From Comamonadaceae bacterium (lineage in GTDB: Bacteria; Pseudomonadota; Gammaproteobacteria; Burkholderiales; Burkholderiaceae_C), in assembly GCA_030528485.1 (NCBI GenBank), contig JAUMYU010000009.1, positions 1-49,275 on the forward strand: 49,275 nt of DNA. The letters run 5' to 3'. Under the pieces are notes generated by a model. It was given only the letters and a program-made list of their open reading frames with translations. It was not told the DNA's origin and ran no database searches. Both the position numbers and the translations under genes were made by a program. Numbering within the stretch: the stretch's first letter is position 1; the number at the start of each line of letters is the position of its first letter. This document shows, one piece after another, positions 7,171 to 14,995 of the stretch.

Positions 7171-8469
7171 TTAGTTGCAGTCGCTGCGGCGGGTGACTTT
7201 CTTGTCGGCAGCGTACTTGTCAGCGTATTCCTTGACCAGAGGGCCAATGACTTTCTGGTCGGCCTGGTACCAGTCGGAGACGACCTTGAACTTGCTGCCG
7301 TCCCACTGAGCAACACGCGCCCAATCTGCACCCACGTGGTTGGCGCAGCTTGTCTTGAAGGGGCGAATGATGCCGTCAAAGCCCAGTTCTTTAAGGCGCT
7401 CCTCGGTCAGGTTCAGGTTCTCCAGGCCCCAGCGCACTTGCTCAGGGGTGACGGGTTTGCCTTTGCCGTATTTCTCTTGCGCGGTGCGGATGGCTTCCAC
7501 TTGCAGCATGGCAATGACCATGCCGCGTGTGTGAGCGGCCTGGCCCAGCACGTCAGCGGAAGGGGAGCTGCCCTGGCCTTTGTCGTACAGCTCGGTCTTG
7601 AGGGCGTCGTGCACCGCGCCTTTTTCCGCCGTGTTGTGGATGGTGACGGCGTTGTAGCCTTTGGCGCCAGCGCCCAGCTCCTTGACGTCGTGGTCAGAGC
7701 CAGCCCACCAGATGGCGTAGATCTTGTCGCGGGCGTAGCCAGTCGCCTGGGCTTCGCGCACGGCGGTGGGGGTCATCACGCCAGCACTCCACAGCAGTAC
7801 GTAATCGGGGCGCTTCTGGCGGATTTGCAGCCAAGTGGCCTTTTGCTCCACGCCGGGGGCGGTTACGGGCAGCAGCATCAGCTCGAAGCCATCCATTTCG
7901 GCGCGTTTTTGCAGCAGCACAATAGGCTCTTTGCCATAAGGGGAGTCGTGATAGACGAGGGCGATTTTCTTGCCTTTGAGGCTGCCTTTTTCGCGCTTGA
8001 CGATATCTTGGAGCATGGCGTCGGCAGCCGTCCAATACGTGCCCAGCAAGGGGAAGTTCCACTCGAACACGCTGCCATCGGCCGATTGCGACAAACCATA
8101 GCCGGCGGTTATCACGGGCATTTTGTCGTTGGGAGCACGATCACTGACGGCAAAGGTGATGCCGGTGGACTGGGTGTCAAAGCCGGGAGCGCCGCCGTGC
8201 TGGCCTTTCAGGCGCTCATAGCATTCCACGCCCTTGGCCGTGTCGTAGCCGGTTTCGCACTCTTCGTATTTGATTTTGACGCCGTTGATACCACCGCGGG
8301 CGTTGACCAGTTTGTAGTAGTCGAGCTTGCCGTCCGCCCACGGCACCCCCAGAGGAGCGAACTGGCCGGTGCGATACACCAGGGCAGGCACGTACTGCTC
8401 TTGCGCCTGAACGGCGGCGCTCGCACCCAGCAGGGCCAAGGCGGAAAGGGTTACGAGGGTTTTCTTCAT
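7171..8469 (-). CDS. ABC transporter periplasmic substrate-binding protein, LivK-like (HAAT family)
   Basis: 432 residues. The ATG at 8469 gives a clear signal peptide (MKKTLVTLSALALLGASAAV, cut after QAQ near residue 23), preceded by GGAGACAACC. The mature protein fits the type I periplasmic receptor of aromatic or amide uptake systems: VPALVYRTGQFAPLG at the N-terminus, KLVNARGGINGVKI, and DILRREKG-like hinge segments. It has the usual Cys pair for this subgroup (YEECETGYD and NPRRSDCN-like end, VTRRSDCN). It delivers the ligand to LivHMGF. It sits mid-operon between livM and livF. The ligand is unknown; such operons in Burkholderiales are often annotated for aromatic acids. Confidence 0.9.
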   Translation of the reverse strand: MKKTLVTLSALALLGASAAVQAQEQYVPALVYRTGQFAPLGVPWADGKLDYYKLVNARGGINGVKIKYEECETGYDTAKGVECYERLKGQHGGAPGFDTQSTGITFAVSDRAPNDKMPVITAGYGLSQSADGSVFEWNFPLLGTYWTAADAMLQDIVKREKGSLKGKKIALVYHDSPYGKEPIVLLQKRAEMDGFELMLLPVTAPGVEQKATWLQIRQKRPDYVLLWSAGVMTPTAVREAQATGYARDKIYAIWWAGSDHDVKELGAGAKGYNAVTIHNTAEKGAVHDALKTELYDKGQGSSPSADVLGQAAHTRGMVIAMLQVEAIRTAQEKYGKGKPVTPEQVRWGLENLNLTEERLKELGFDGIIRPFKTSCANHVGADWARVAQWDGSKFKVVSDWYQADQKVIGPLVKEYADKYAADKKVTRRSDCN

Positions 8470-8521
8470 GGTTGTCTCCTTTGCGTGGTGGTGAAGAAAA
8501 GGGTTGTATGCGTAGCGGCCA

Positions 8522-9586
8522 TTAGTGGGGGAAGGGCCACACGCGCAATTTCTGACGGGCCGTGGCCCACAGGCGAGCCAGACCGTGTGGCTCAACGATG
8601 AGGAAGAACACGATCAGCGCGCCGAAGATCATGTGCTCCAGATAAGTTGCGGCAGCAGTGGACAGGGGCACACCCAGCCAGTGCGGAATGTAGTTGAGCA
8701 GCAGCGGCAGCATCACGAAGAAGGCTGCGCCGAACAGACCGCCGACGATGGAGCCCAGGCCGCCGATGATGATCATGAACAGCAGGCGGAAGGACATATC
8801 CAGGTTGAAGGCCGAAGGCTCCCAGGCGCCCAGGTGGACAAAGCCCCAAAGTGCGCCCGCCACACCGACGATGAACGAGCTGACGGCAAAGGCGCTGAGC
8901 TTGGCGTAGGTGGGGCGGATGCCGATCACGGAAGCGGCCACGTCCATGTCGCGGATCGCCATCCACTCGCGGCCCACGGCGCTGCGCACCAGGTTTTTCG
9001 CCAGCAGACCAAGCACGCACAGAAAGCCCAGGCACAGCAGGTATTTCTCCATCGGCGTGTCGATGGCCCAGCCCAGCAGGTACAAATCGCCCGCGCTTAC
9101 CGAACCGGAAGATGAATGGTTGGTGATCCAGGCAGCGCGACTGGAGAGCCAGTCCATGAAGAACTGCGCGGCCAAGGTCGCCACCGCCAGATACAGGCCG
9201 CGAATGCGCAGGCTGGGAATGCCCACCAACATGCCAAACAGCATGGAAACCACCCCGCCGCCCAGCAGGGCCAGGAGCAGCGGCATGCCATCGATGCGCG
9301 CTTGCAGGTTGAAGGCAGCGTAGGCGCCGGCGGCCATGAAAGCGCCTGTGCCCAGCGAGATCTGCCCGCAATAGCCCACCAGGATATTCAGCCCCACGGC
9401 GGCCAGCGCCATGATGACGAAGGGGATGAGTACGGCTTTGTAGAAATAGTCGCTGGCCACCATGGGCACCAGGATGAAGGCCGCTGCCACGATGAGCAGG
9501 ATGGCCCAGCGATCCTGCGCCACGGGGAAGATTTGCTGATCGGCCCGGTAACTGCTCTTGAACTGGCCGTTTTCTCTGTAGAACAT
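8522..9586 (-). CDS. livM: ABC transporter permease, LivM type
   Basis: 354 residues with about ten hydrophobic segments from residue 30 onward. It has the LivM-family stretches VGLNILVGYCGQISLGTGAF and MAIRDMDVAASVIGIRP, the cytoplasmic coupling region that contacts the ATPase. It ends in ARLWATARQKLRVWPFPH. It forms the inner-membrane pore with LivH, encoded 46 nt upstream in the same operon. Confidence 0.93.
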   Translation of the reverse strand: MFYRENGQFKSSYRADQQIFPVAQDRWAILLIVAAAFILVPMVASDYFYKAVLIPFVIMALAAVGLNILVGYCGQISLGTGAFMAAGAYAAFNLQARIDGMPLLLALLGGGVVSMLFGMLVGIPSLRIRGLYLAVATLAAQFFMDWLSSRAAWITNHSSSGSVSAGDLYLLGWAIDTPMEKYLLCLGFLCVLGLLAKNLVRSAVGREWMAIRDMDVAASVIGIRPTYAKLSAFAVSSFIVGVAGALWGFVHLGAWEPSAFNLDMSFRLLFMIIIGGLGSIVGGLFGAAFFVMLPLLLNYIPHWLGVPLSTAAATYLEHMIFGALIVFFLIVEPHGLARLWATARQKLRVWPFPH

Positions 9587-9632
9587 CTATGTATCTCCTG
9601 TTGTCTGTGCGTCTTAAAGCTGCCTTCGACGC

Positions 9633-10565
9633 TCAAACGCGGTCGATGATCTTGTCGCCGAACAAGCCTTGCGGGCGCACCAGCAAGAAGCCCAGTGCCA
9701 GCACGTAGGCAAACCAGTTTTCAATACCGCCGCCCAGATAGGGGCCCAGGTAAATTTCGGAGAGCTTTTCGCCCAGACCGATGATGAGGCCGCCGATGAT
9801 GGCGCCGGGCACGGAAGTCAGCCCGCCCAGAATCACCACTGGCAAAGCCTTGAGCGCCACCAGCGAGAGCGAGAACTGCACCCCGGCCTTGGAGCCCCAG
9901 ATGATGCCGGTGACCAGCGCCACGCCGCCTGCGACGGCCCAGACGATGACCCAGATGCGCGAGAGCGCAATGCCGATGGACTGGGCCGCCTGGTGGTCGT
10001 CGGCCACGGCGCGCAGGGCGCGGCCGGTGCGGGTTTTCTGGAAGAACAGCGACAGGCCGGCAACCAGCACGGTGGCGATGAGGGCGGCGTAGAAGTCTTC
10101 CTTGTTCACCATCACGCCGCCGTCAAACAGGTTTTCGAGCACGAACACCGGATCCTTGGGCATGCCCACGTCGATGCCGTACACGCCGCTGCCGTAAAAC
10201 AGCGGGCCCAGGCCGTCGAGGAAGTAGGCAATGCCCAGCGTTGCCATGAGCAGCGCAATCGGCTCTTGCCCAACGAGATGGCGCAGCGCCAGCTTTTCAA
10301 TCAGCATGGCCACGATCACCATGGCCGCCATGCTGATGACCATGGCCAGCACCAGCGTCCACCAGGTTTGCTGCTCCAGGCCAAACCAGCCGGGCAGCCA
10401 CTCGGCAAAGCGGGCCATGGTCAGCGCCGCGAACAGCACCATGGCGCCCTGTGCAAAATTGAACACGCCGCTGGCCTTGAAGATGAGCACAAAGCCCAAC
10501 GCCACCAGCGAATACAGCATCCCGGTCATCAAGCCGCCGAGAATCGCTTCAAGAAAGAAGGCCAT
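9633..10565 (-). CDS. livH: ABC transporter permease, LivH type
   Basis: 310 residues, eight to nine hydrophobic segments. LivH hallmarks are GGLMTGMLYSLVALGFVLIF at the N-terminus, FNFAQGAMVLFAAL, and GRALRAVADDHQAAQSIGI (the ATPase coupling loop). It pairs with LivM. It lies 18 nt downstream of livG on the minus strand, so it is co-transcribed. Confidence 0.93.
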   Translation of the reverse strand: MAFFLEAILGGLMTGMLYSLVALGFVLIFKASGVFNFAQGAMVLFAALTMARFAEWLPGWFGLEQQTWWTLVLAMVISMAAMVIVAMLIEKLALRHLVGQEPIALLMATLGIAYFLDGLGPLFYGSGVYGIDVGMPKDPVFVLENLFDGGVMVNKEDFYAALIATVLVAGLSLFFQKTRTGRALRAVADDHQAAQSIGIALSRIWVIVWAVAGGVALVTGIIWGSKAGVQFSLSLVALKALPVVILGGLTSVPGAIIGGLIIGLGEKLSEIYLGPYLGGGIENWFAYVLALGFLLVRPQGLFGDKIIDRV

Positions 10566-10583
10566 TGTTGTCTCCTGTTGTTC

Positions 10584-11369
10584 TCAGTGCCCGGATCCCA
10601 GGTAGGCGCGGATCACGTCTTCGTTGTGGATGACTTCGTCGGGCGAGCCATCGCCAATCTTCTTGCCGTAGTCCAGCACCACAACGCGGTCGGAAATGTC
10701 CATCACCACGCCCATGTCGTGCTCGATCAGCACGATGGTGGTGCCGAATTCGTCGTTCACGTCGAGGATGAAGCGGCACATGTCCTGCTTTTCTTCCACG
10801 TTCATGCCGGCCATCGGCTCGTCAAGCAGCAGCACTTGCGGCTCCATCGCCAGGGCGCGGCCCAGGTCCACGCGCTTTTGCAAGCCGTAGGGCAGGGTGC
10901 CCACCGGGGTTTTGCGGTAGGCCTGGATTTCCAGGAAGTCGATGATGTGCTCGACGAATTCGCGGTGCGCGATCTCCTCCTTCTCTGCCGGGCCAACGCG
11001 CAACGCCTGCATGAGGATGTTGCTTTTGATCTTGAGGTTGCGCCCGGTCATGATGTTGTCGATCACGCTCATGCCCTTGAACAGCGCCAGGTTCTGGAAG
11101 GTGCGCGCCACGCCCATCTCCGCCACCTGGCGGCTGTTCATGTGGCTGAAGGTCTTGCCGCGGAAGGTGATGCTGCCTTCGCTGGGCGTGTACACGCCGT
11201 TGATGCAGTTGAGCATCGAGCTCTTGCCCGCACCGTTGGGGCCGATGATGGAGCGGATTTCGTGCTCCTTGACGTTGAAGGAAATGTCGGTGAGCGCCTT
11301 GACGCCGCCAAAGCGCAGGCTGATGTTCTTGATGTCCAGAATGACATCGCCGATTTTTTTGCTGCTCAT
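10584..11369 (-). CDS. livG: ABC transporter ATPase, LivG type
   Basis: 261 residues. Walker A is GPNGAGKSS; Walker B is QVLLLDEPMAGMN, the LivG form; the switch His is in LIEHDMGVVM. The ABC signature region reads LPYGLQKRVDL rather than LSGGQ, a change shared by this transporter subgroup. The start is 2 nt past the stop of the acyl-CoA ligase, so translation is coupled. It powers LivHM with LivF. Confidence 0.92.
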   Translation of the reverse strand: MSSKKIGDVILDIKNISLRFGGVKALTDISFNVKEHEIRSIIGPNGAGKSSMLNCINGVYTPSEGSITFRGKTFSHMNSRQVAEMGVARTFQNLALFKGMSVIDNIMTGRNLKIKSNILMQALRVGPAEKEEIAHREFVEHIIDFLEIQAYRKTPVGTLPYGLQKRVDLGRALAMEPQVLLLDEPMAGMNVEEKQDMCRFILDVNDEFGTTIVLIEHDMGVVMDISDRVVVLDYGKKIGDGSPDEVIHNEDVIRAYLGSGH

Positions 11370-11371
11370 GC

Positions 11372-13303
11372 TCAGGCTGCCTTTCTTGCCGCGGGGTAGG
11401 TTGTCGCGTCGAGGATTTGCAAGGTGGCGCTGACGCTGCCGGTGCGCCCGTCCTCGAACTTCACCTGGGTTTCAATGAACTGCTCTTTCTTGCCGCCGTA
11501 GAGCGCGTCGATCAGTACGGCGTACTTCTCGGCCACGAAGTTGCGGCGGATCTTGCGCGTGCGGGTGAGTTCGTCGTCATCCGGATCGAGCTCCTTGTGC
11601 AGCACCAGAAATCGCTTGACCTGGGTCGCTTCCATGCCTTGTTCGCCCGCCAGTTCCTGGTTCACCTTGGCAATGCACTCGGCAATCATCTCCAGCACCG
11701 GCTGCTTGCCTGCCAGATCGACGTAGCCCGCATAAGGCAGGTTGCGTTTTTCGGCCCAGTTGCCCACGGCTTCGAAGTCGATGTTGATGAAGGCGCAGAC
11801 TTCGTCGCGGTTGTGGCCAAAGCACACGGCTTCCTTGATTTGGGGGAAGAACTTGAGTTTGTTCTCGATGTAGTTGGGTGCGAACATGGCGCCGCCGTTG
11901 AGGCGGCCGACGTCCTTGGCGCGGTCGATGATGCGCAGTTGGCCGTCCTGATCGATCACGCCTGCGTCGCCGGTGAGGAAGTAGCCATCGGCATTGATCA
12001 CTTCAGCCGTGGCGTCGGGGCGCTTGTAGTACTCCTTGAGCACGGAAACGCCTTTGACCAGCACTTCGCCGTTGTCGGCGATCTTCAGCTCAATGCCGGG
12101 GGCGGCTTCGCCCACGGTGTTGATCTTGACGCGGCCGTTTTGCTGCAAGCAGACGTAGGCGCAGGTTTCGGTCTGGCCGTAAAGCTGCTTGAGGTTGATG
12201 CCGATGGAGCGGTAGAACTTGAACAGCTCCGGCCCGATGGCCGCGCCTGCGGTGTAGGCCACGCGGATGCGCGAAAAGCCCATCACGTTGCGCAGCGGCC
12301 CATAGACGAAGAAGTTGCCCAGGGCGTATTTGAAGCGGTCTGCCGTGCTGACGGGTTTGCCGTCCAGGATGTCCGAACCCACGCGCTGGGCCAGCTCCAT
12401 GGCGCGGGCGTACATCTTGCGCTTGAAGGGGGAGGCGTCCTCCATGCGGATGGAGACGGAAGTCAGCAAGCCTTCGAACACGCGCGGGGGGGCGAAGTAG
12501 TACGTTGGCCCGATTTCCTGCAAGTCGATTTGCACCGTGGCCGAGGACTCGGGGCAGTTGATGGTAAAGCCCGCCACCAGCCATTGCGCGACGGAGAAAA
12601 GATGATCCCCCACCCAGGCCGGGGGCAGGTAGGAGATCACGTTGTCGTCTTTGTTCAGGCCATCGACCTTCACGCCGCCAGCGGCGGAACTGGCGAAAGA
12701 GCGGTGCGTCTGGCACACACCCTTGGGTTTGCCTGTCGTGCCCGAGGTGTAGAGGATGACCGAGACATCATCTGGCTGGCCGGCCTTGACCATGGCCTCG
12801 TAGGCGCCAGGATTCTTGGCATCCCACTGGCGGCCCAGCTCCATCAGTTTCTCCACGCTGATCAGCCCCTCATGGGTGTAGGAACGCATGCCGCGCGGGT
12901 CGTCATAAACAATCCAGTTGATCGGATAGCCCTCGCGGATTTCCAGCAGCTTGTCCACCTGCTCCTGGTCTTCGGCGAACACGATGCGCGCGTGCGCATC
13001 GGCCACCACATAGGCCATTTCGGCTGCCACGGCGTCCTGGTACATGGGCACTGGCACGGCGCGCAGCGATTGCGCGGCCAGAAAGCTCATGTAGGCATAC
13101 GGGCGGTTGCCCGACACCAGCGCCAGGTTCTCGCCCTGGCTTAGCCCTAGCGAGGCGAAGCCGCAGGCCAGGTGGCGTACATCGCGCGCCACATCGGCCC
13201 AGCTCCAGGTTTGCCAGATGCCGTACTCCTTTTCGCGGATTGCCGCATCCTGCGGGCGTTGCTGCGCATGTTGCTGCAACAGCCTGGGGAATGTCGTCTC
13301 CAT
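11372..13303 (-). CDS. Long-chain acyl-CoA synthetase-like AMP-dependent ligase
   Basis: 643 residues, first gene of the minus-strand uptake operon. The ATP-binding P-loop is ILYTSGTTGKPKGV, with the A5 motif YGQTE, the A7 motif YFLTGDAG and the A8 hinge RIIDRAKDVGRLNGG. The architecture (long linker, C-terminal WAEKRNL region) matches the FAA1/FadD15 branch of acyl-CoA synthetases. It would activate the imported carboxylate as an acyl-AMP and then a CoA thioester. Its coupling to livG (2 nt) makes an uptake-and-activation unit likely. The chain or ring type of the substrate is not deducible. Confidence 0.9.
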   Translation of the reverse strand: METTFPRLLQQHAQQRPQDAAIREKEYGIWQTWSWADVARDVRHLACGFASLGLSQGENLALVSGNRPYAYMSFLAAQSLRAVPVPMYQDAVAAEMAYVVADAHARIVFAEDQEQVDKLLEIREGYPINWIVYDDPRGMRSYTHEGLISVEKLMELGRQWDAKNPGAYEAMVKAGQPDDVSVILYTSGTTGKPKGVCQTHRSFASSAAGGVKVDGLNKDDNVISYLPPAWVGDHLFSVAQWLVAGFTINCPESSATVQIDLQEIGPTYYFAPPRVFEGLLTSVSIRMEDASPFKRKMYARAMELAQRVGSDILDGKPVSTADRFKYALGNFFVYGPLRNVMGFSRIRVAYTAGAAIGPELFKFYRSIGINLKQLYGQTETCAYVCLQQNGRVKINTVGEAAPGIELKIADNGEVLVKGVSVLKEYYKRPDATAEVINADGYFLTGDAGVIDQDGQLRIIDRAKDVGRLNGGAMFAPNYIENKLKFFPQIKEAVCFGHNRDEVCAFINIDFEAVGNWAEKRNLPYAGYVDLAGKQPVLEMIAECIAKVNQELAGEQGMEATQVKRFLVLHKELDPDDDELTRTRKIRRNFVAEKYAVLIDALYGGKKEQFIETQVKFEDGRTGSVSATLQILDATTYPAARKAA

Positions 13304-13452
13304 GCTTGATCTCCGTGCCCTTGTGCTCCACGGAATGGCTGCCGAGCATTGCCGCCATCCCTGCCTTGTCGGCCTGTTTGCATTTGCATGACAGACCGCG
13401 CTTGATGAGATGGCGCGAATGGTATCGGCAACTTTGACGCTTTAGTGTCCAG

Positions 13453-13482
13453 TTGACGACATTTTTGGGTAAACCCTATAAA
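13453..13482 (+). promoter_or_regulatory. Candidate sigma-70 promoter upstream of aroC
   Basis: TTGACG at 13453-13458 and TATAAA at 13477-13482 are separated by 18 nt. It is the best sigma-70 match in the divergent region, about 270 nt before aroC. Repeat copy 3 lies between it and the gene. Confidence 0.4.
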
Positions 13483-13562
13483 GGGCTATCCCTTGGGTGG
13501 CGGGGTGGCCGGGCGCTGTCGTCCCCCGTGCGGCAGGCGGAAAATGGGTTCAATGTTTCTTT

Positions 13563-13640
13563 TTATATTTCAAATGTAAAATTGATTTTAATACCATGTT
13601 GCCGAAAAGGTAATATTTTTTTCCTATTGATTTGTAATAA
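13563..13640 (-). repeat. AT-rich palindromic intergenic repeat, copy 3
   Basis: Left arm TATTTCAAATGTAAAATTGA, right arm TTTTTTCCTATTGATTTG. The core, read on the minus strand, contains TTTTCGGCAACATGGTATT. It lies upstream of aroC. Confidence 0.65.
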
Positions 13641-13750
13641 AAAGAGGGTTGCAGCGTTTTTGGGCATTTCGCGCGTTGGGCTTTGCACTGGGCGGCCGGC
13701 AGGCGGCTGCGGCTGTCGGGCGGCGATGATGCGGGGATAATCGCGCCCCC

Positions 13751-14818
13751 ATGAGCGGCAATACCTTCGGAACCCTATTTCGCGTCACCAACTTTGGTGA
13801 ATCCCACGGCCCGGCCATTGGCTGCGTGATCGACGGCTGCCCGCCGGGCATGGCCTTGTGCGAGCAGGACATCCAGCGCGAGCTGGACCGGCGTCGCCCT
13901 GGAACCAGCCGCTTCGTCACCCAGCGCAACGAACCCGACCAGGTGGAAATCCTCTCGGGCGTGTACGAGGGGCGCACCACGGGCACGCCGATTGCGCTGC
14001 TGATTCGCAATGTGGACCAGCGCAGCAAGGATTACGGCGAAATCGCCCGCCAGTTCCGCCCCGGCCATGCCGATTACACCTATTGGCACAAATACGGCAT
14101 CCGCGATCCGCGCGGCGGCGGGCGCTCCTCGGCGCGGCTGACCGCGCCCACCGTGGCCGCCGGGGCCGTGGCGCGCAAATGGCTGAACGAGCGCCACGGC
14201 ACCGAGCTGCACGCCTTCATGGCGCAATTGGGCAGCATCGACATCCCCTTTGAATCGCTGGACTACGTGGGGCAAAACCCCTTTTTCGCCCCCGTGGCCA
14301 ATACCGAGGCGCTGGAGCAGTACATGGACGCGCTGCGCAAAAGCCACGACTCCTGCGGCGCGCTGGTGCGCGTGGTGGCGCGCAATGTGCCCGTGGGCCT
14401 GGGCGAGCCGATTTACGACCGGCTCGACGCCGATATCGCCTACGCCATGATGGGGCTGAACGCCGTCAAAGGCGTGGAGATCGGCGCAGGTTTTGCCAGC
14501 GTGCGCCAGTTGGGCAGCGAGCATGGCGACGCCATCACGCCCGATGGCTTTCTCACCAACCACGCTGGCGGCATCCTGGGCGGCATCAGCACGGGGCAGG
14601 ATATCGACGTGAAGATCGCCATCAAACCCACCAGCTCCATCCTCACCCCCCGGCCCTCCATTGATGTGGAGGGCAACCCCGTGCAAGTCGTCACCAAAGG
14701 CCGTCACGATCCCTGCGTAGGCATCCGCGCCGCCCCAATTGCCGAGGCCCTGCTGGCCTTGGTGCTGATGGATCACGCCCTGCGCCACCGCGCCCAGAAC
14801 GGGGATCGGCCTTTTTGA
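13751..14818 (+). CDS. aroC: Chorismate synthase
   Basis: 355 residues, near full family length (about 360). It converts 5-enolpyruvylshikimate-3-phosphate to chorismate, the last shikimate step, using reduced FMN. Signatures are [20 protein letters not shown] at the N-terminus, [20 protein letters not shown], and [12 protein letters not shown]. The [10 protein letters not shown] block near the C-terminus is present. It stands alone between two AT-rich repeats, so it is probably monocistronic. Confidence 0.96.
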   Translation: MSGNTFGTLFRVTNFGESHGPAIGCVIDGCPPGMALCEQDIQRELDRRRPGTSRFVTQRNEPDQVEILSGVYEGRTTGTPIALLIRNVDQRSKDYGEIARQFRPGHADYTYWHKYGIRDPRGGGRSSARLTAPTVAAGAVARKWLNERHGTELHAFMAQLGSIDIPFESLDYVGQNPFFAPVANTEALEQYMDALRKSHDSCGALVRVVARNVPVGLGEPIYDRLDADIAYAMMGLNAVKGVEIGAGFASVRQLGSEHGDAITPDGFLTNHAGGILGGISTGQDIDVKIAIKPTSSILTPRPSIDVEGNPVQVVTKGRHDPCVGIRAAPIAEALLALVLMDHALRHRAQNGDRPF

Positions 14819-14820
14819 GA

Positions 14821-14908
14821 TATTCCAGATCAATGTGTTGCAATAAAAAGCATTTTGGTATGACCATCATGCCGAAAGGATTTTTTAAATTTTCCTTTGA
14901 TTGGTAAT
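14821..14908 (-). repeat. AT-rich palindromic intergenic repeat, copy 4
   Basis: It begins ATTCCAGATCAATGTG and ends TTTTCCTTTGATTGGTAA. Minus-strand core TTTCGGCATGATGGTCAT. An inner hairpin, TTTTGGTATG against CATGCCGAAA followed by GGATTTTTT, may also terminate aroC transcription. Confidence 0.65.
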
Positions 14909-14995
14909 TGGCGTTGTATTCCGGGCATGCCCCCGGGCAAATATGGGGTAATTTTTCATGATCTAATAAAACGAATTGTTCTTATTGGTTTTGAA

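Larger units (their letters stand above)
13304..13750. other. Divergent intergenic region between the liv-type operon and aroC
   Basis: 447 bases without a gene. It must hold the promoter of the minus-strand operon and that of aroC. The only clear structures are a sigma-70-like box pair at 13453-13482 and AT-rich repeat copy 3 at 13563-13640. The rest is unremarkable GC-rich spacer. Confidence 0.5.

Noticed and set aside
14911..14995. Fur box upstream of the siderophore receptor
   Set aside because: AT-rich, but no stretch shows the GATAAT-type triple hexamer or a 7-1-7 dyad with acceptable matches.
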